From Ziziphus jujuba (Eukaryota > Streptophyta > Magnoliopsida > Rosales > Rhamnaceae): 64,000 nucleotides of DNA. The stretch lies in contig NC_083382.1 of NCBI RefSeq assembly GCF_031755915.1, positions 14,583,501-14,647,500 of the forward strand, given 5' to 3'. The notes beneath the pieces are model-generated. The model was given only the letters and a program-made list of their open reading frames with translations. It had not been told where the DNA came from and did no database searches. Each line of letters opens with the position of its first letter. The stretch's first letter is position 1. This document shows, one piece after another, positions 45,206 through 58,986 of the stretch. The translations under genes and the position numbers were made by a program.

Positions 45206-46480
45206 AGCTTGGGATGACGATTTGGATTTATTAAGTTTAAAGATCTTGCCAGCTTGTTTTGATTTTTCATGGTGCAGCTGCAGATCGCCGACGATATTTT
45301 ATTTAATAGGCATTGTAGTATGGTCGGGTGATCTGTACTCCGAATTTGTGCAGGTCACACCTCTATTCTCTTATTCATAATTCATATATTCATATATACA
45401 CACACACACACTCTCTCTCTCTCCCTCTCTCTCTCTCTCTCCTAGCTATCACCTGATGCTAAAAACACGTTTCTGGTTTTGTTGAGTTTTACTTTTTTAA
45501 ATAGAACTTTAACATATCAGTGAATTCTTCGCCAATTAAATTTCAAATTCTAATTTTTGATATAATTCTAATGTTAATTAAAAAAGATTTACTACTAAAA
45601 TCATATTTAATGGGAGACTAACCAAAAAAAAAAAAAAAGTTCCTATTGTTTGTACTTTTTTTCCGAAATGATATTGTATTGGATTTCGAGCCCTTTTTAT
45701 CTGTTAGAGCTTTGATTTTTAAAAAAATTTGCTATTTTGCCTACAACTAGTGACCATTATTAAATGGAATCTCCTATTAATTTGGTAGTTATTAATTAAA
45801 AATATTCAATTATTATTATTATTATTATTATTATTATTTGTAATGAAAACTTAATATAAAAATGCAAGAAGTAACCAATTAAATTGATAAATAAAATTTG
45901 GATCACACTAATTCATAATAACAAATAGCATCTCTCCTTTTAAAAAAGCAATTCTAACATCAATTCATGTTGGTCATGTATACATCTAATTTTTTAACTT
46001 TCTAAAATAAATTGAAAAACGTAGGTTTATCTTATTTATTTGTTTTTTCCGTGCGTGCGGAGGGGTAATAATGGGGGCAAAACCCCATAACTAAAATAAA
46101 ACTGCCTCGCAAGACTAATAGAACTATAACGTCTCAAGCATCGACCATCAGCAACAAGACTATCAATTAGATTAGAAGGAGTTGAAAGCATATATAGTTG
46201 CTTCATACACCTCAATCTAAAATTTGCCAAAAAAACAACAGCACTTTGGTACGTTTTCCTAAAATATTGGTGAAAATTATAAATTCAAATCCAGCAAATA
46301 AATTTATACAACACTAAGTTTATTTTATTTATTTGTATACTTTTCTTTTTTCGTTTATTTATTTATTTATTTATTTATTTTTTATATTTTTTTGGTTGGG
46401 GATAAAACACTCGGTTGAGTCAGTGCAGAAGGTAATTTTCCACAAAAAAATAATATATTTATATATAATAAAATAAAAAT
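45206..46480. other. 5' flank of ankyrin gene and spacer
   Basis: Contains a (CA)n(CT)n microsatellite at 45399-45441 and an (ATT)n run near 45810-45838. No coding feature is supported. A minus-strand frame at 46036-46230 has no family match. Confidence 0.5.
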
Positions 46481-49400
46481 AAACCCACCTATCAAGTTGA
46501 TGTGGCCTAAAAAAACAAATACAGATATTATCAAGGTGATCCCTATTTTGGAAGGATCTGTTTAGAAATTTTCTTAAAAAACAGAATATTTTCTTCACAA
46601 GTTCAATTTTTTCAAAAATATAATAAAACACTTAATTAATTAATAATGATAAATAATTTTTATGCATATTACCATTAAAAAAATTTACGATTGATTGTTA
46701 AATTTAGATAAATATCAATTTCTATACTACATATAGAGCAATTTATATTCATCATTAAAAATGTTCTGATATGTTATGTAGCCAAAGAATAAAGCAAAAT
46801 AAAATGTCTGCTACAAGAGAAAGAAAACATGACAAATGCGACTAGCTTATTCAAATTAAACCTAAAAAGCTTTATGCTTCTTGTTCATAAAGTTACTATG
46901 AATAATATCTATAGAAATCAAGAGAGACTCTAAAGTAACGAATTCTAATATAAAGAAGGACTCTAATCTAAAGCAAAGCATCTTCAATATAAAGAAGGAC
47001 TCTAATCTAAAGAATAAAAGAAAGCATAAATTAATTGAAATCCTACAAGAGGTAAAGCATCTTCAATGGCTTTATCAATAGCTACACTAGAAACAAATTA
47101 CTTCTCCAATGGGTTTGTTTAAACACATTACAAAAACGAGTCTAAAAGGCCCAAAAAAAAAAAAAAAAAAAAAAAACTCTATCAAGCTATTGTAGCAAAT
47201 AAAATAAATAAATAAATGCTAATAATGTGAGCATCTACTTTGGAAGGATCTGTTTTGAAATTTTCTTAAAAAAAAAAAAATTCTTAAAAGGTTAATTAAC
47301 TCAAATAGATTTTATGCATATTACTATTAAAAAAAATTATATTTTACTATTAAATTTAAAAAGTGTCAATTTCTATGCCGCATATGGAGCAATTCATATT
47401 TATCATTGAAAATGTTCTAAAATATTATGTATCCAAAGATTAAATAGAAAAAGAAGGTCCGCCAAATAAAAAAACAAAAAAAAAATAAAGAGAAAGAAAA
47501 CTTAACAAATGGGACTAGCTGATTCAAATTAAACCTAAGGCCTTATGCTTCTTGTTCCTAAAGTTATAATGAATAATATCTATAGAAATCATGAGGGAAT
47601 TTAATATCAAGTAACAAATTTATTATATTGAAGTAATGAATTCTAATATAAAGATGTACTATAATCTAAAGCCTAGGATTCTAAAGAATAAAAGAAAGCG
47701 TAAATTAATTAAAATATACAATAGTTAGAGTATCTCCAACAGCTCAATATATTTCTACACTAAAAAGAAAAAATTATTTCGGCCTATTCTGTCTAAACAT
47801 CCTACAAAGCTAAAGTGGGAAAAAAAATAAAAAATAAAAAAAAGATATTTTCAAGGTAATCCTCTACTTCGGAATGGTATGTTTTGAAATTTTCTAAAAA
47901 AGAAATTTTTTTTAAAAGGTCAATTATCTCAAAAAAATACAAATAAAATAAACTAATAAAATATTAATTAATTAATAGCCATAAAAAAAATTTATGCATA
48001 TAAAAAGATTTACATTTGGCTATCAAACTTAAGAAATTCAATTTTTATGCCATAAATAGTGCAATTCACATTTTTATATTTTATGTATGCAAAGAATAAA
48101 GCAAAATAGAAAGTCAACCAACTCGAAAAAAACAGAAATAAAACATTACAAATGGGACTACCTAAAGCTTTATGCTTTTTGTTCCTAAAGTTTCTATGAA
48201 TAATATCTATAAAAATCAAGTGAGATTCTAATATTAAGTAACAAATTTATTTTATTAAAGAAGCAAATTCTACTATAAACTCTAATTTTAAGCCTAAAAT
48301 TCAAAAGATTAAAAGAATACAAAAATTAATTAAAATCCTACAGTAAATAGAGCATCTCCAATGGCTCTATTTTTTGCTATGCTAAAAAAAAAAAAAAAAT
48401 TACTTCTCCAATGAGTCTATCTAAACCGAACCAAGCTGATGTGAAAAAAGAAGAAAACAAAAAGCTAAAAACATAGTATCACATTGATGTACTATCAAGT
48501 GACCCTCTACTTTAGAAGAGTTTGTTTTGAAATTTTTAAAAAATAAAATTTTTTCGTAAAAGGTCAATTGTCTTAAAATAAATAAATAAACTAGTAAAAT
48601 ATTTAATTAATTAGTAGCTTTAAAATAGTTTTTATGCATATTACCATTTAAAAAATTACAATTGACCATTAAATTTAGATAGAATCAATTTCAACGCCAC
48701 ATATAGAGCAATTCACATTTATAGTTAAAAATGTTCTTATATGTTGTGTATCCAAAGAATAAAACAAAAGAGAAAGTCTGCCAGCTAGAAAAAAGAGAAA
48801 GAAAACATGATAAATGGTGCTAGCTAATTCAGTTAAACCTAAAGCTCTATTCTTCTTGTTCTAAAGTTACTATGAATATATATGTAGAAATCAAGAGGGA
48901 TTCAAATATCAGGTAACAAATTTATTTAGTTGAAGTAACAAATTCTAGTATAAAGAGAGATTGTAAGGCCTCAAATTCTAAAGAATAAAAACATAAATCA
49001 ATTAAAATCCTAAAATAGGTAAAGTATATCCAATGGCCCCATATATTACTACACTAAAAAAATTTATTTTTTTCAATGGGTTTGTCTAAACACCCTAAGA
49101 AGCTAATGTGGAAAAGAAAAATAAAAAACCCTGCCAATCTTAAGTGGCAAAAAAAAAAAAAAAAAAAAAAGATACTCTCAAGATAAACCTCAACGTTAGA
49201 AAGGTATGTTTTGAAATTTTCTAAAAAGTAATTTTTTTTTTCTTTAAAGGTCAATTATCTTAAATAAAATAAAATAATTATTAATTAATAGTTATAAATA
49301 ATTTTTATGCATATCACTATTAAAAAAAATTTACAATTGACTTTTAAATTTAAACAGTCTAAATTTCTATATCACGTATATAGTACTTTACATTTATTAT

Positions 49401-51930
49401 TGAAAATATTCTTATATGTAATGTAACCGACGAATAAAGGGAAATAAAAGATCTTCCAACTAAAGAAAAGAGAAAGAAAGCATGACAAATAGGACTAACT
49501 AGTTCAAATTAAACTTAAAGCTTTATGCTTTTTGTTCCTAAAGTTACTATGCATAATATCTATAGAAACCAAGAAGGACTCTAATATCAAGTGACAAATT
49601 TATTTTATTAAAATAACGAACTCTAATATAAAAAGAGATTTTAATATAAAGTCTAAGATTCTGAAGAATAAATGTAAGTTTAAATTAATTAAAATCCTAC
49701 TCTAGTTAGAAAATCTCCTATAGCTCTATCTATTGCTATACTAAAAAAAAATTACGTTTCTAATATATCTATCTAAATACTCTATTAAGCTAAAGTGGTA
49801 AAATAAAAAGAAAAACATATTATCAACGTGACCTTATACTTCAAAAGGTTGAAATTTTCTAAAACACTATTTTTTATTTTTTAAGGGTCAATATCTCAAA
49901 AATAAAATAAAATAATAAAATATTTGATTAATGAATAGTCATAACTAGCTTTTATACATATTATCATTAAAAATACTTTACAATTGATTGTTAAATTTAA
50001 ACAATATCTCATATGGAGCGATTCATATTCATCATTAAAAATGTTTTTATATGTTATATATCCAAAAAATGAAGTGAAAGAAATCTTGACAAATGAGACT
50101 TGCCAATTCAAATTAAACCTAAAGCTTTATGCTTCTTGATCCTACAGTCATGCTTTAAAATATCCAAAATTTTGTTGAAATTTTTTCGAAAGTTTTTATT
50201 TTTTAAGGGGTCGAAATAAAATTTAGATTTCAAATATAAATGGATAAAATTTCTATAATATCCATTGAAATTTCTAAAATTTTACCAAAATTTCCATGGA
50301 AATTTCTGTAAAAATATACACATAAAATATTTAACAATTTACTTAAAAAATCTATAATTTCCATGGAAATTTCTATGAAATTTTATAAATATCCATGAAA
50401 TTTTTTAATTTTTTAAAAAAATTCATAAATATTATTGATATTTAGTAAAAAAATTTATCAAATCAACTTCATTGATAATTTTTTTACCATTTAATTACCT
50501 TTTAAACATTTAGTGATATAAGCAAAATAAAATGAATTGAATCGAATGACATTAATAAGTTCTACTTATTAAATATCGATAAAGCAAAAATACAAAGATT
50601 GTGAATCATATTTTTGAACTTGAAAAATCTTATTGCCGGAAATATCTGTTTTATAAATGTGGATAAATAGATGATGAAACATATACATGGAGATGTCACA
50701 ACAAGGAAATGATTCGATTTCTATGAATTTTGAATCAATGAGGGTTGCAAGTCATTTTTATAACTTGTATTCAATGGATATTTATGGAATGTCATCAAGT
50801 AGCAACTCATGGGTAGCATCTTAAACTCAACCATCAAAGAGTAGTAGTTATACACATAGTCAATTAATAATGCAAGATTCATATGGTTGGCATATTAATA
50901 ATTTTATATAAAATTATCAGGGAGATACATGTTTTCATAACTACTTCTCACATTTTACATCTCAAAATCAAAATGAAGAAGAAACCGATAATTTTTAACC
51001 ATTCAGAAATTCTATATGGTATTAAGATGATATTTATGAACTACAATGTAATTGTAATAATCATTTCATATATTTTAGTTAATAAATAATTTTATCATAT
51101 ATATATTTTTTGATATTTTTTTATTAATAATAATAATTTATCTATGGTTATTAAAGCTTATTATAAATCAATTTACTAAAAAGAATATAACATCCATTCA
51201 ATATTTTAGCAAGTTTTATAATCAATTTGATAATTGATAGATTAAATAAGCTAATTCTAAAGTGTCAGTAAAATTTTTCATTTTTTAAAATAAATTTCCA
51301 TCATTCTTTATAATTTTTTATCGATATTTAATATTTTTCGATATTTCTATAGAAGTTTTCGTATTTTAAACTTTTGATATTTCCATCAATACTGATTTTT
51401 TAAACCTTGCCTATAGTTACCATGAATAATATCTATAGAAATTAAAAAACTTTCATATCAAGTAACAAATTAATTTTACTGAAATAACAAATTCTAATGT
51501 AAAAAGTGACTCTAATCTTAAAGCCTACGATCTTGAAGAATAAAAGATTGCATAAATTAATTAAAATCCTACAATAGGTAGATCATTTTGAATGGATTTA
51601 TTTATTGTTACACTGAAAAAAAAAATTTCCAATCGGTTTATCTAAATATCCTACCAAGTTGATGTAGAAAAGAAAAAAAAAAAAAAAGAAAAGAAAAAAA
51701 AAACACCTAAGCTGATGTGCCCAAAAAAAGATACTATCAAGGTGAACATCTAGCTAAGAAGGGTTTATTTTTAAATTTTCTAAAAAACTATTTTTTTTTA
51801 TTTGAAGGTCAATTATCTCAAAAATAAAATAAAATAAACTAATAAAATATTTCATTAATTAATAATCATACATATTTGTTATGTATATTGCCATTAAAAA
51901 AAAAACATATTTGACAATAAATTGAATAAT
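46480..51930. repeat. Array of about 655-bp degenerate tandem units
   Basis: The anchor TTTTATGCATATTACCATTA recurs at about 46659, 47315, 47991, 48630, 49303, 49951 and 51878, that is every 640-676 bp except the last interval, which contains a 1261-bp MITE. A second anchor, TTATGCTTCTTGTTCCTAAA, recurs at 46871, 47541, 48171, about 48848, 49521 and about 50124. Units also share GAGCATCTCCAATGGCTCTA and TCAAGGTGA-CTCTACTT. There are about 6.5 head-to-tail units, AT-rich and non-coding, with substantial divergence between units. Confidence 0.92.
50149..51409. mobile_element. hAT-like MITE, copy 3, inserted in the tandem array
   Basis: 1261 bp, with terminal inverted repeats CATGCTTTAAAATAT and ATTTTTTAAACCTTG. 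It is flanked by the 8-bp duplication CCTACAGT (50141-50148) / CCTATAGT (51410-51417); other array units have CCTAAAGT at this position, confirming an insertion into a unit. An 8-bp duplication is characteristic of hAT transposons. Interior sequence such as the ATCGATATTTAATATTTTTCG stretch (split here: ATCGATATTT, AATATTTTTCG) is the reverse complement of parts of the copies near the WSD genes. No transposase. Confidence 0.85.
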
Positions 51931-52690
51931 TTTATTAATTAATAATTGATTTGAAATGTTTGGGCTTGGAGCCGCCCCAAACAAAATATATTTTTTAACT
52001 TTTGAAAGAAATAATAAATGTAAAAGGGAATGCTTTAAGTTATTAAAAGTGGCAAAAAAGTAGTAATTTGAAATTTTGGAACTTTTCCCTTTGTGTTTTT
52101 TTTTTTTTTTTTGTCATTAACTCTGAATTAAAAATTTAGTAGCGGGCCAAAATATCATGGGGACTAAAGTTTTCTGGGTGTACGACTACGCTAGTCCATC
52201 AGCCGATCGGCCAATCAACATCCAGCCTTCCACTTCACCCACATTGAAAGCATGATTTTTGGTCCACCGATGAACTGTTGACCTTTTTTTTTTTTTTTTG
52301 GCTGAAATAAGTGTTGACTTCATATGTATTTGGTCTTTACAATCAGACTTTTTTGGGTTTGGATTTTATTTGAACCGGTTCTAATAAATTAGATGTAGCA
52401 GTAAACTCACATTGTAATTGATGGATTTAAATTGACCATTCGTATAAATATCATTCAATAAAATTTAATAAATTAATAAATTTTAACAGATAAAATATAA
52501 TAATAGATAATAAACTCATTAGATCTATTAATTAGAAATATTTTTTTAATCACATAAATTTTATAATATTAAAATTATTTATTTTATTGTTAAATATGTA
52601 TTAATTTTATTTTTTAATTTAATTTTTAAAAAATCTAAAAACAAACAAAATAAACAAGAATCTTTCTAAATTTTTTTTAAAAAAATATTA
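51931..52690. other. Spacer with no gene seen
   Basis: AT-rich DNA where the missing final exon of the minus-strand CAAX-protease gene would be expected. No GxxxN/HxxxN-containing coding sequence is recognised on the minus strand. Confidence 0.5.
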
Positions 52691-52695
52691 TTTTA

Positions 52696-54275
52696 TTAAT
52701 TAAAAGCAAAATTAGATAAATGAGCTGCAGCAAAAACAGTGGAGCTCGCGAGAATTGCATGCGGCCATTTCATTGTGGTAGAAATCGATGCCAATAAAAA
52801 TCCTCTGTATACGATTTCTTCCAGTACGGGAGTGATAAAGCAGCATACAAGAACAAAAGTAGCCATTGAGATGTTGGCGCTGACAAGTATTTCCTTGACT
52901 ACAGGGTTGTTGACAGCCTGTTAGCATTAATCAATTCAGTGTAGAATAGCTAAGATGATAGACTAGTGTAACAGTATTTACACAACTTTCAAACCACATC
53001 CTTTTTTGTGACCCCGCTAATTAACATGTCTTAAAGTAACATGAATCATATGCAATCAAGAAAACTAATAAAATATAAAGAATAAGTAACCCTATAGGAA
53101 AATCTAGAGCAGCTAGAGAATAAGCCAAAAATTCACCATAATACATTATTTAAACCTTATGGGGATCAGATGTATAATGCTCCGATGCAGATTTTTGAAA
53201 AAATTAGGTAAAATGGCCCCTGTATAGGTGGAACAAAGAGTGGCGACCCATAAAAGTAGAATAATGAATAATTTTTATACTTGAGAAACAAAAATGGATT
53301 GGAAAAATTAGCAGACTTGAAAAGCTCGAGAGAGAAAGTTACTGACAAATGAAATCTTAAAATTTGTTCCCAAGCTAATGTAAGACTAACTCGGCATAAT
53401 TTTCTAATAAAGTAATCTATGCCCTTTTAGACCTCTTTCTAAGAGTCCTATTAACCTGCACCAGTTTATGTTAATTACAACCGGTCAATGTTATTCTAGC
53501 AATTCAAACCTGTCTTTAAACTAGACTAAATTAAACTAGATCCTAAGCATGGTGCTGATTTCAAATGATGCTAAAATCACAGAAAAATTGTTAAAGAAAA
53601 TATACCAATAGCAGAAACATTTTATTAAGCTCTATCGAAAGGATATGATCTCCCTTCTATAACTGGAAACCCATCTTTAAGTACTAGTGTGTCTTCCACA
53701 ATTCAAAGGTCAACACAACCAAATGAGATCGTAATTTTGTCAAAAGCACTTTCCATGTTCTGTTCCAATTAAATTAGTATGCCTATTACATTTTATCCAA
53801 CAATACAATAGAAACATGTGGACTGGGCAAAAGAAATGACATGATTCCTTCACTTGTTTTCAACATTTACCTAATCAGTTCTTGAGACTGAAAATGAGAA
53901 TGCTACTACATTTGGCTTTCATATCTCCAAATAATGACCGGAAAAATATGGCCATAAGCTGAAGTAACAGATCCAAAAATTTTGGTACCCATTTTAGTAA
54001 GTTAGTGTTTATACAACAAATTCAGAAGGAGATAAGTTTGTCATGCCAACCTTGAGTTCAAAGGCTTTGTCTGCAAGGAACGACATAATAGAAACCAATG
54101 AGAAAAGAAACCCAAATCCAATAGCTGATGCCAATAGCCAGTTCCTATCTTTTGACAAATCTGTAGCTTTGAAGAAGTTCATGAAATTATATTGTGGCTT
54201 GACAGTGAATTTAAGTAGAAGCAAAGTTCCAATGAGCCTAAGAATCTGTGCTACAAGCAGTGATATTGCCTGCAC

Positions 54276-54319
<44 letters not shown>

Positions 54320-55990
54320 AGGGAGAGGGAACCAAAAAAAAAAGAAAAGGTAAAGTTTGAAAAGTTTGAGACAGAATGATTAACATACACCATTGAAAGC
54401 CTAAACTGTCATAAAAGCTGCATAGCTGCTTATACAACTGATGCCTTAAGAAACCTTGAGGAGCAGATTCATTCCAAAAGTGAAGATTGGAAGGGACACA
54501 AGCAGATGCCATCCCAGATCAAACCATAGAAACTGAAAATTTACTTGTCAATCCATACCTGGCTACATGGATGATCATGGAGTGAGGATATTGCCATATT
54601 AAACAAATTTTATTTGTGTTTTCATCATTCTCTTACCATGTCTGACATTCCATAGTAAGCAAATTTTATGTGGAGATGTAAGGGGGAAAGAAAGTACTCC
54701 CCTAAGCCTTTTGTCATTCTCTTATCATGTCTAACATTTATCCAACATCAAAGAGTGTAAATGAATACAGTTGTAATCAGAATTATCATAAAAGTCAAGA
54801 AATATGCCGACCTCAGTTTGTGGATCAAGATTAGGCTCTTGCAATATTTGAGAAACCACAGACATGCCTCCAAAACTCAAAGGAATGTATAAACAGAACA
54901 TATAAAAGGCCATAGTGCTCCATACACTCCCCCTGTCCCATGAAGAATCAGCTGCCAGAGCCGAGAAGCTCTATAATTCAGAATGACAAAGAATCAAATT
55001 CAATATTCAGATCAACACAACAAAGAACTCAAAAGGTAATCAAAGTACATTGAGTAACATAAAATTTCGCTTGCATATTCTTTAATGGAGAGTGTTCCCT
55101 ATACCAGGGTATTGGATAAACAAATTACAAATATGATCTCAGCCCCATTAGTAGGTACATATAAGTTATAACCGTGCATAAGCAATGAAATGAAAAGTTT
55201 TGAGTTGTTAAGATTATGATTTATACAATATTATTGTTGGATATACCAATTTAAAAGCCAAGAACATATTTTTGAAAAGACAACTTGCTAAATGGAATCA
55301 GCCCTTGCTTTTATTGTCAGAGATATTAGCTTGCCCACATTCATATATGCAACAATATAAAGGGAATAATTATAAAATAAACACAAGTTAAGATAATACA
55401 GTTTTTCCAAATTTTCTTTGGCAGAAACACCTCGTGAATGAGAAAGGACAGAGTGTCGGATTATTATTTATGGAAAACCCATTTCAAAAATCAAAACGGC
55501 AAAAACACTTTTCTATTGCCGATTTCCCTTTTTTTTTTTATGTATTTTTTATTTTTTAATTTTACGCATCAAAACCAGAGAACCGCTTTGCAAAAACAAT
55601 CTACAATACACCAAATTTCATAAATCCCCAGAATGGGTTTTCCGTTTAATTAGATTAGTATATAGGAGTAAATGTAATAACGAGTTCATCGAATAACAAC
55701 GGTTTTGTCCAAATTATTACACAGTAAATGGAACTGAGTTGCAATGAATTTTTATTTTTATTATTATTATTATTATTTTTTTACAGGGAAAACCGATTCT
55801 ACCTGAGAAGAGGCTTCGTGGGTGTTTTGATTTTTCCTGCAAAAGCACCGGAAAGAAGCAATAGAGCTCAGCTTGAAACTGAGCCAGAGGAACAGAAAAG
55901 TGTAGTCGAAGATAGAAAGGAATTTTGGGGTTTACAGAATTCACTTCTAAGTTTGGAAGGGTAAAGAGGATGTATATGCACTAATATCAT
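52696..55990 (-). pseudogene. Plastid-type CAAX amino-terminal protease (CPBP family), incomplete
   Basis: CPBP-family intramembrane proteases; plant members of this type are predicted plastid proteins. Exon 2 (54970-54812, 53 codons, SFSALAADSSWDRGS to EPNLDPQTE), exon 3 (54269-54051, 73 codons, LSKDRNWLLASAIGFGF) and exon 4 (from 52917, AVNNPVVKEILVSANIS) join in phase 0 with GT-AG ends. Exon 4 carries the catalytic motif EEIVYRGF near 52800-52823 and FAAAHL, then meets TAA at 52696. The last part of the family domain (the third motif, with a conserved Asn) is absent. A likely exon 1 (ATG at 55990, donor at 55803) is Ser-rich like a transit peptide, but its ATG frame does not match the phase-0 donor, suggesting a frameshift or another start. 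Status is probably pseudogene; an undetected distant exon remains possible. Confidence 0.8.
54278..54323. repeat. (GA)n microsatellite in CAAX gene intron
   Basis: An AGAGAG run passing into GAGGGAGGG, directly upstream of the exon-3 acceptor on the minus strand. It therefore forms a (CT)n polypyrimidine tract next to the splice site. Confidence 0.85.
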
Positions 55991-56386
55991 TTCGCACTAA
56001 CTTATTTATTTTGCTCTTCTGCTCCACCATTTAAATGAATAATAAGACAATGTCGCCGAAACAATTCTCGTTTCTCTTTTCTTATGCAGCTATAAATTTT
56101 TTGGATTTTTTTTTTTAATTTTTAATTTCTTAAAGTTAAATTTCATTTCAACCCTTTTGCTTTTGTTTTCTTTTAAGCAGAAAACGTCCCTATTTGGAAA
56201 GATTTGACTATAACCCCTCATATTATATTTTTGTTTCAATTCATCTCCTTAATAGTTAATATCATAGCCCCTAATACTATGCAATATTATTGGATGGTGC
56301 AGAAGAAAAAAACAACCCATCGCATGGACGGTACATATGTGGCACAAGGGCGAAAGAGGCCTTTCTATTTGAAAGACATTTTTTTC
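55991..56386. other. 5' flank of CAAX gene
   Basis: Putative promoter region of the CAAX-protease gene, bounded on the right by the start of segmental duplicate B. Nothing further is recognised. Confidence 0.45.
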
Positions 56387-56682
56387 CCCCCTAAAGCATG
56401 TTAATATCATATATATAGCAAAAATAAAATTAAATGTTTAAAAGCATTTATTACCTCTACCATGGGTTTATAATTTAAAAATTTCCAATTAAAACTCTTA
56501 ATTTTCAATTTTGTAGCAAATGTAGAACAGTTACTAACAATGACCTTTACCAATAAAATTTATATATATATATATATATATGACAACTTAATTGATTACT
56601 TTATAAATTTAAATTGTAAAGATTTTATATCCCATCTTCTAAAATAAATAAAAAATTATAAAAAAACATAGTTCATTTGATT

Positions 56683-57855
56683 CAAAGTTTAAAAAATCGA
56701 TATCGAGGAAAAAATTAATAATTCAAAATATAAAAATATCCATAAAAATATTAAAAATTATTAAATATCGATAAAAACTTATATATATGATAGAAATTGA
56801 TGAAAATTTATTTTTAAAAATAAAAATTTTTATTTAAACTTTAGAATTAGTCTATTCAATATATTAATTATCAAATTGATTATAAAAATTACAAAAATAT
56901 TGAATGAATATTATACTTTTCTAAAACTAATTAATTTATGATAAGCATTAATGATTATAAATATATAATTGCTAATAAGAAATATGCAAAAAAGAAAAAA
57001 AAACATATTTAATAAAATTATTTATTAATTAAGATATATATAAAATAATTATTACATTTACGTTATATTTTATAAATATCATCTTAATACAATATAGACC
57101 TTTTAATGGTTAAAAATTATTAGCCTCTTTTTTATTTTCATTTTAAAATATAATATATGTGAAGTAATTATTAAAATATTTTCTTTAATAATTTTGTATG
57201 TAATTGTTAATATGTCAACCATATGAATCTTGTATTAAATATGACTATACTTGACGATAATCATTATTAGATATCGATTAACTGTATGCACAATTATAAA
57301 TTTAGTTTACACAGTTTTTATTTATTCTCTAATTTTTGTCTACTTTATAATATTTATACAAATATTAAAATTATTATTGTAAAAAAAATAATAATAAATA
57401 GGTAAACTTGTGACTTATAACACTAATTTTTCCTACGAATGGGATAAGTAGACTTGTTTGATAAATTTTATATTTTATTTGCTTAATTTTTGTAAGGCAA
57501 TTAAAAGGCCAAAAAAAAAAAAAAAAAGAGCTATCAATAAATTTAGTTGAGTAAAAAGTTTTACTAAACATCAATAATGTTTATAAAGTTTTTAATAAAA
57601 ATTAAAAAAAATTAATTTAATTGATATTTTCAAATTTTCTACTTCAAAATTTATATGGAAATTATAATTTTTTTAACGAAATTATAAAAGAATTAATGTA
57701 GATATTTTAATAAAAACTTCTATATAAATTATGAAAAAATATAAAAAAATTTCATAGATTTTATAAAAATTTTATCAATTTTGATTCGAGATCTAAATTT
57801 CCTTTCTATTTGTTGGAAAAACAAAATTTCTATAATTTTTTTTTTTTTAACTTTG
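56683..57855. mobile_element. hAT-like MITE, copy 4
   Basis: Counterpart of 20910-22067 downstream of WSD copy B, with the left end CAAAGTTTAAAAAATCG and a degraded right end TTAACTTTG. It shares its position with copy A and so was present before the duplication. Confidence 0.68.
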
Positions 57856-57982
57856 ACTTAGCCTTACATTCACGTGATAAAATTTTCTCAAATATAAATG
57901 GAACTATACACAAATAATAATAATAATAATAGCAATAATATCAACAACAACAATAATAATATTGATAGGCACGTATATAAAG

Positions 57983-58018
<36 letters not shown>

Positions 58019-58986
58019 CCACACATAGAGTTGCACATTTATTTTATAGAAGAAGTTTCACACTCTAACTAAAATGTAAAATAATAATAATAATGTATCG
58101 AAATTATACGTCTTAGCAAATATAATGGGGCGTGAAGCGTCCATCGTGAAGCAATCCAATATATATTAAGGAAACTAATTTATGCCTTACGATTTATCTT
58201 TCAAAGGCTTGTCCTATTATTCATTTAAAAAAAAAAAAAAATCCTAGTCCTATTAAAAGTTTTGTGCTGCTTTGAAGATGGTGTCAAAAGCTTGTTCAAT
58301 GCATGACTTGAACTTCTGCAGGTCTATACGCCCTTCTTTAGCTCCAAAGGTAACGCTCAGCTTCCCCATGTAACTCACAATGCTTATCTCCAGGTCCTAC
58401 AAAATCCAACAATAATATAAAATAAAAACCTATCTAATTAATAAAAACTTAATATAAAAGCAACACACACATCAAAAAAAAATTTACCAAAACAAAAAAA
58501 AAAAAAAAAAAAACAAAACAAAATAGAACACATAAAAATGATATAATACTGTTAATGATTAAAAAAAAAAAATTCCAACTACCATTGGCCAGTTTAACGA
58601 ATAATATAAAACCATTTTATTAAAAAAATTTACAATTAAACATATGTACAGTATGTATTTTAAGTTTTTGAAACACAAGTATACACAAACATAAAATAAA
58701 AATAAATAAATAAAGAAATCGGGATTCAATTTATGTACCTCGGGTGTCCCGGCCAGGGAATAATATAAGCCCTTAACAGGATGATTAGCCAGAGCCATCT
58801 GTTCCACCAGACCAATCATATTTGAAATAACCATGGTTGCATTTGTCATCGTGTTGTACATGACCTTTGCCGCTGCCTAGAATAAAATAATTTTCATATT
58901 TATTTAAATTCAGATAAAGAAAGATTATTTTATTATCCTGGTACTTTTGCTGTGCTTAGGGGAACCAAAAAAATTATGGGTTAACA

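Noticed and set aside
54378..54512. Extra CAAX-gene exon starting MASACVPSNLHFW
   Set aside because: Exons 2 and 3 already join in phase with family-like sequence, so this intronic frame is not needed and lacks similarity.
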